Assembly (NCBI GenBank): GCA_022844105.1
Contig: JALHMJ010000002.1
Coordinates: 357,836-421,835, forward strand
From: Hyphomicrobium sp.
GTDB taxonomy: Bacteria > Pseudomonadota > Alphaproteobacteria > Rhizobiales > Hyphomicrobiaceae
Direction: 5' to 3'
Length of the DNA stretch: 64,000 nt
Part shown: piece after piece, positions 63,313 through 64,000 of the stretch
Position numbering within the stretch: position 1 is the first letter of the stretch
Layout of the letters: the number at the start of each line of letters is the position of its first letter
Position numbers and translations under genes: made by a program
Notes under the pieces: model-generated
What the model was told of the DNA's origin: nothing
Databases searched by the model: none
What the model saw: only the letters and a program-made list of their open reading frames with translations

Positions 63313-64000
63313 CTAATCGAGAGCCGGCATTTCCACTGGACGCGCCGCTGCCCGCACCCGGCTGCCCAGCGCGCAGTCGTAAGCAGCAAGCAACCGACCG
63401 CGTTCTTCTTCCCAGCGCAGCAGAGACTTTGCCCGAGCAACACCTTCCGCCGCCGTGCGTTCGCGCAGCTCCGCATCGTCGAGCAGTGTCAACATTGACC
63501 GCGCCAGCGACGAGGGACAGTTGTTTTCAGCATACAGTGCCGCACCCGCGGCCATCTTGCGGCCCTCAACCAGATCAAACTGCACGAACGGAATGCCGAG
63601 CGTCATGTACTCCAGCACTTTGTTCATGCAGATCTTGTCGTTATAAACGTTTTTGGGATCAGGAATGATGCCGATATCGAAGGTCGACATTGCGGTCAGC
63701 AGGCTCAAGCCCGACTGAAATCCAGGAAATGTAATGTAGTCCTGAAGCCCGTGCCGCGCCGACAGTTTTGTCAGATAGGGCAACTCGGTCCCCGTACCGA
63801 CGATGAGCGCCTGGACATCGTGGCGGCCATGGTCGTGGACGATCACTTTCATCGCATCGACCATCAAATCGACGCCGTCCTGCGCGCCCATGATGCCAAC
63901 GAAGCCAACCAGATGCCGGCGACCGTTGCGCAGCTGGGGATTTGCTTCCACCCGCCGAAAGCGGCTCGTATCGGGAACCGAGCGAACGATGAAAACCCGG
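63313..64000 (-). CDS. Glycosyltransferase family 4 (group 1), C-terminal part, cut by window end
   Basis: The frame runs to 63999 without a start that fits, reading RVFIVRSVPDTSRFRRV upstream of VEANPQLRNG, so the gene continues past the window. The visible ~228 residues are the C-terminal nucleotide-sugar domain of a GT-B enzyme: HLVGFVGIMGAQDGVD, ALIVGTGTELPYL, FPGFQSGLSLL and the catalytic-region KVLEYMTLGIPFV. The acceptor is unknown. Confidence 0.9.
   Translation of the reverse strand, partial: RVFIVRSVPDTSRFRRVEANPQLRNGRRHLVGFVGIMGAQDGVDLMVDAMKVIVHDHGRHDVQALIVGTGTELPYLTKLSARHGLQDYITFPGFQSGLSLLTAMSTFDIGIIPDPKNVYNDKICMNKVLEYMTLGIPFVQFDLVEGRKMAAGAALYAENNCPSSLARSMLTLLDDAELRERTAAEGVARAKSLLRWEEERGRLLAAYDCALGSRVRAAARPVEMPALD

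Overview
The window reads as a chromosomal segment of an alphaproteobacterium of the order Hyphomicrobiales (Rhizobiales). It is GC-rich and densely coded. The order of several housekeeping blocks is the usual one for that order: prfB, PBP1A, amidase, rne; M48 protease, DsbA-like, aroQ, accB, accC, aat; mutL, rsmD, rluB, tadA. The D-2-hydroxyacid dehydrogenase at 46726-47694 closely resembles, from memory, the glycerate dehydrogenase/hydroxypyruvate reductase of Hyphomicrobium methylovorum. With an intracellular PHB depolymerase, a propionate-CoA-transferase-like enzyme and a GlnT/GMAS-type glutamine synthetase, this hints at a Hyphomicrobiaceae-like, possibly methylotrophic, polyhydroxybutyrate-storing organism. 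That placement is inference.

Layout. 1-3 kb: end of a DUF4159 protein and its membrane partner. 3-6 kb: PHB depolymerase and a phospholipase-C-like/DUF4332 fusion. 6.2-9.5 kb: TPP riboswitch and thiC, a metallo-beta-lactamase-fold hydrolase, and a 22-codon microORF with a perfect Shine-Dalgarno and its own terminator. 9.5-12 kb: small membrane protein, bactofilin, pyroglutamyl-peptidase-like protein, DUF3592 protein. 12-18.8 kb: CoA-transferase, two small exported proteins, a second MBL hydrolase, a NikR-like regulator lacking one metal ligand, then creatininase plus type III glutamine synthetase ending at a nested palindrome. 18.8-21.5 kb: NodU/CmcH-type carbamoyltransferase, a small coiled-coil protein and a thiS without thiG. 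21.5-31 kb: prfB with its +1 frameshift site, PBP1A, AmiC, a long rne leader, and rne with a His/Asp-rich insertion. 31-46 kb: cell-envelope and housekeeping genes (M15 peptidase, PAP2 protein, M48 protease, DsbA-like, aroQ, accBC, FkbM methyltransferase, aat, pgi, mutL, second bactofilin, rsmD, rluB, tadA, patatin). 46.7-49 kb: hprA, a small anchored protein and a methyltransferase.

49.3-64 kb is an exopolysaccharide locus preceded by an AT-rich control region. It encodes a minimal Wza-like lipoprotein, an outer-membrane beta-barrel, a Wzc-type co-polymerase/BY-kinase whose Walker A lysine is replaced, a WcaJ-type initiating transferase, a Wzy-like polymerase, an OatA-like acyltransferase, four glycosyltransferases (the last cut by the window end) and a Wzx-like flippase. 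Together these look like a complete Wzx/Wzy-type pathway. The short exporter paired with a separate barrel, and the degenerate kinase, are its unusual parts.

No tRNA, rRNA, CRISPR array, prophage or intact insertion sequence was recognised. Coordinates of start codons are choices made from ribosome-binding sites and family lengths. Both window edges cut genes.
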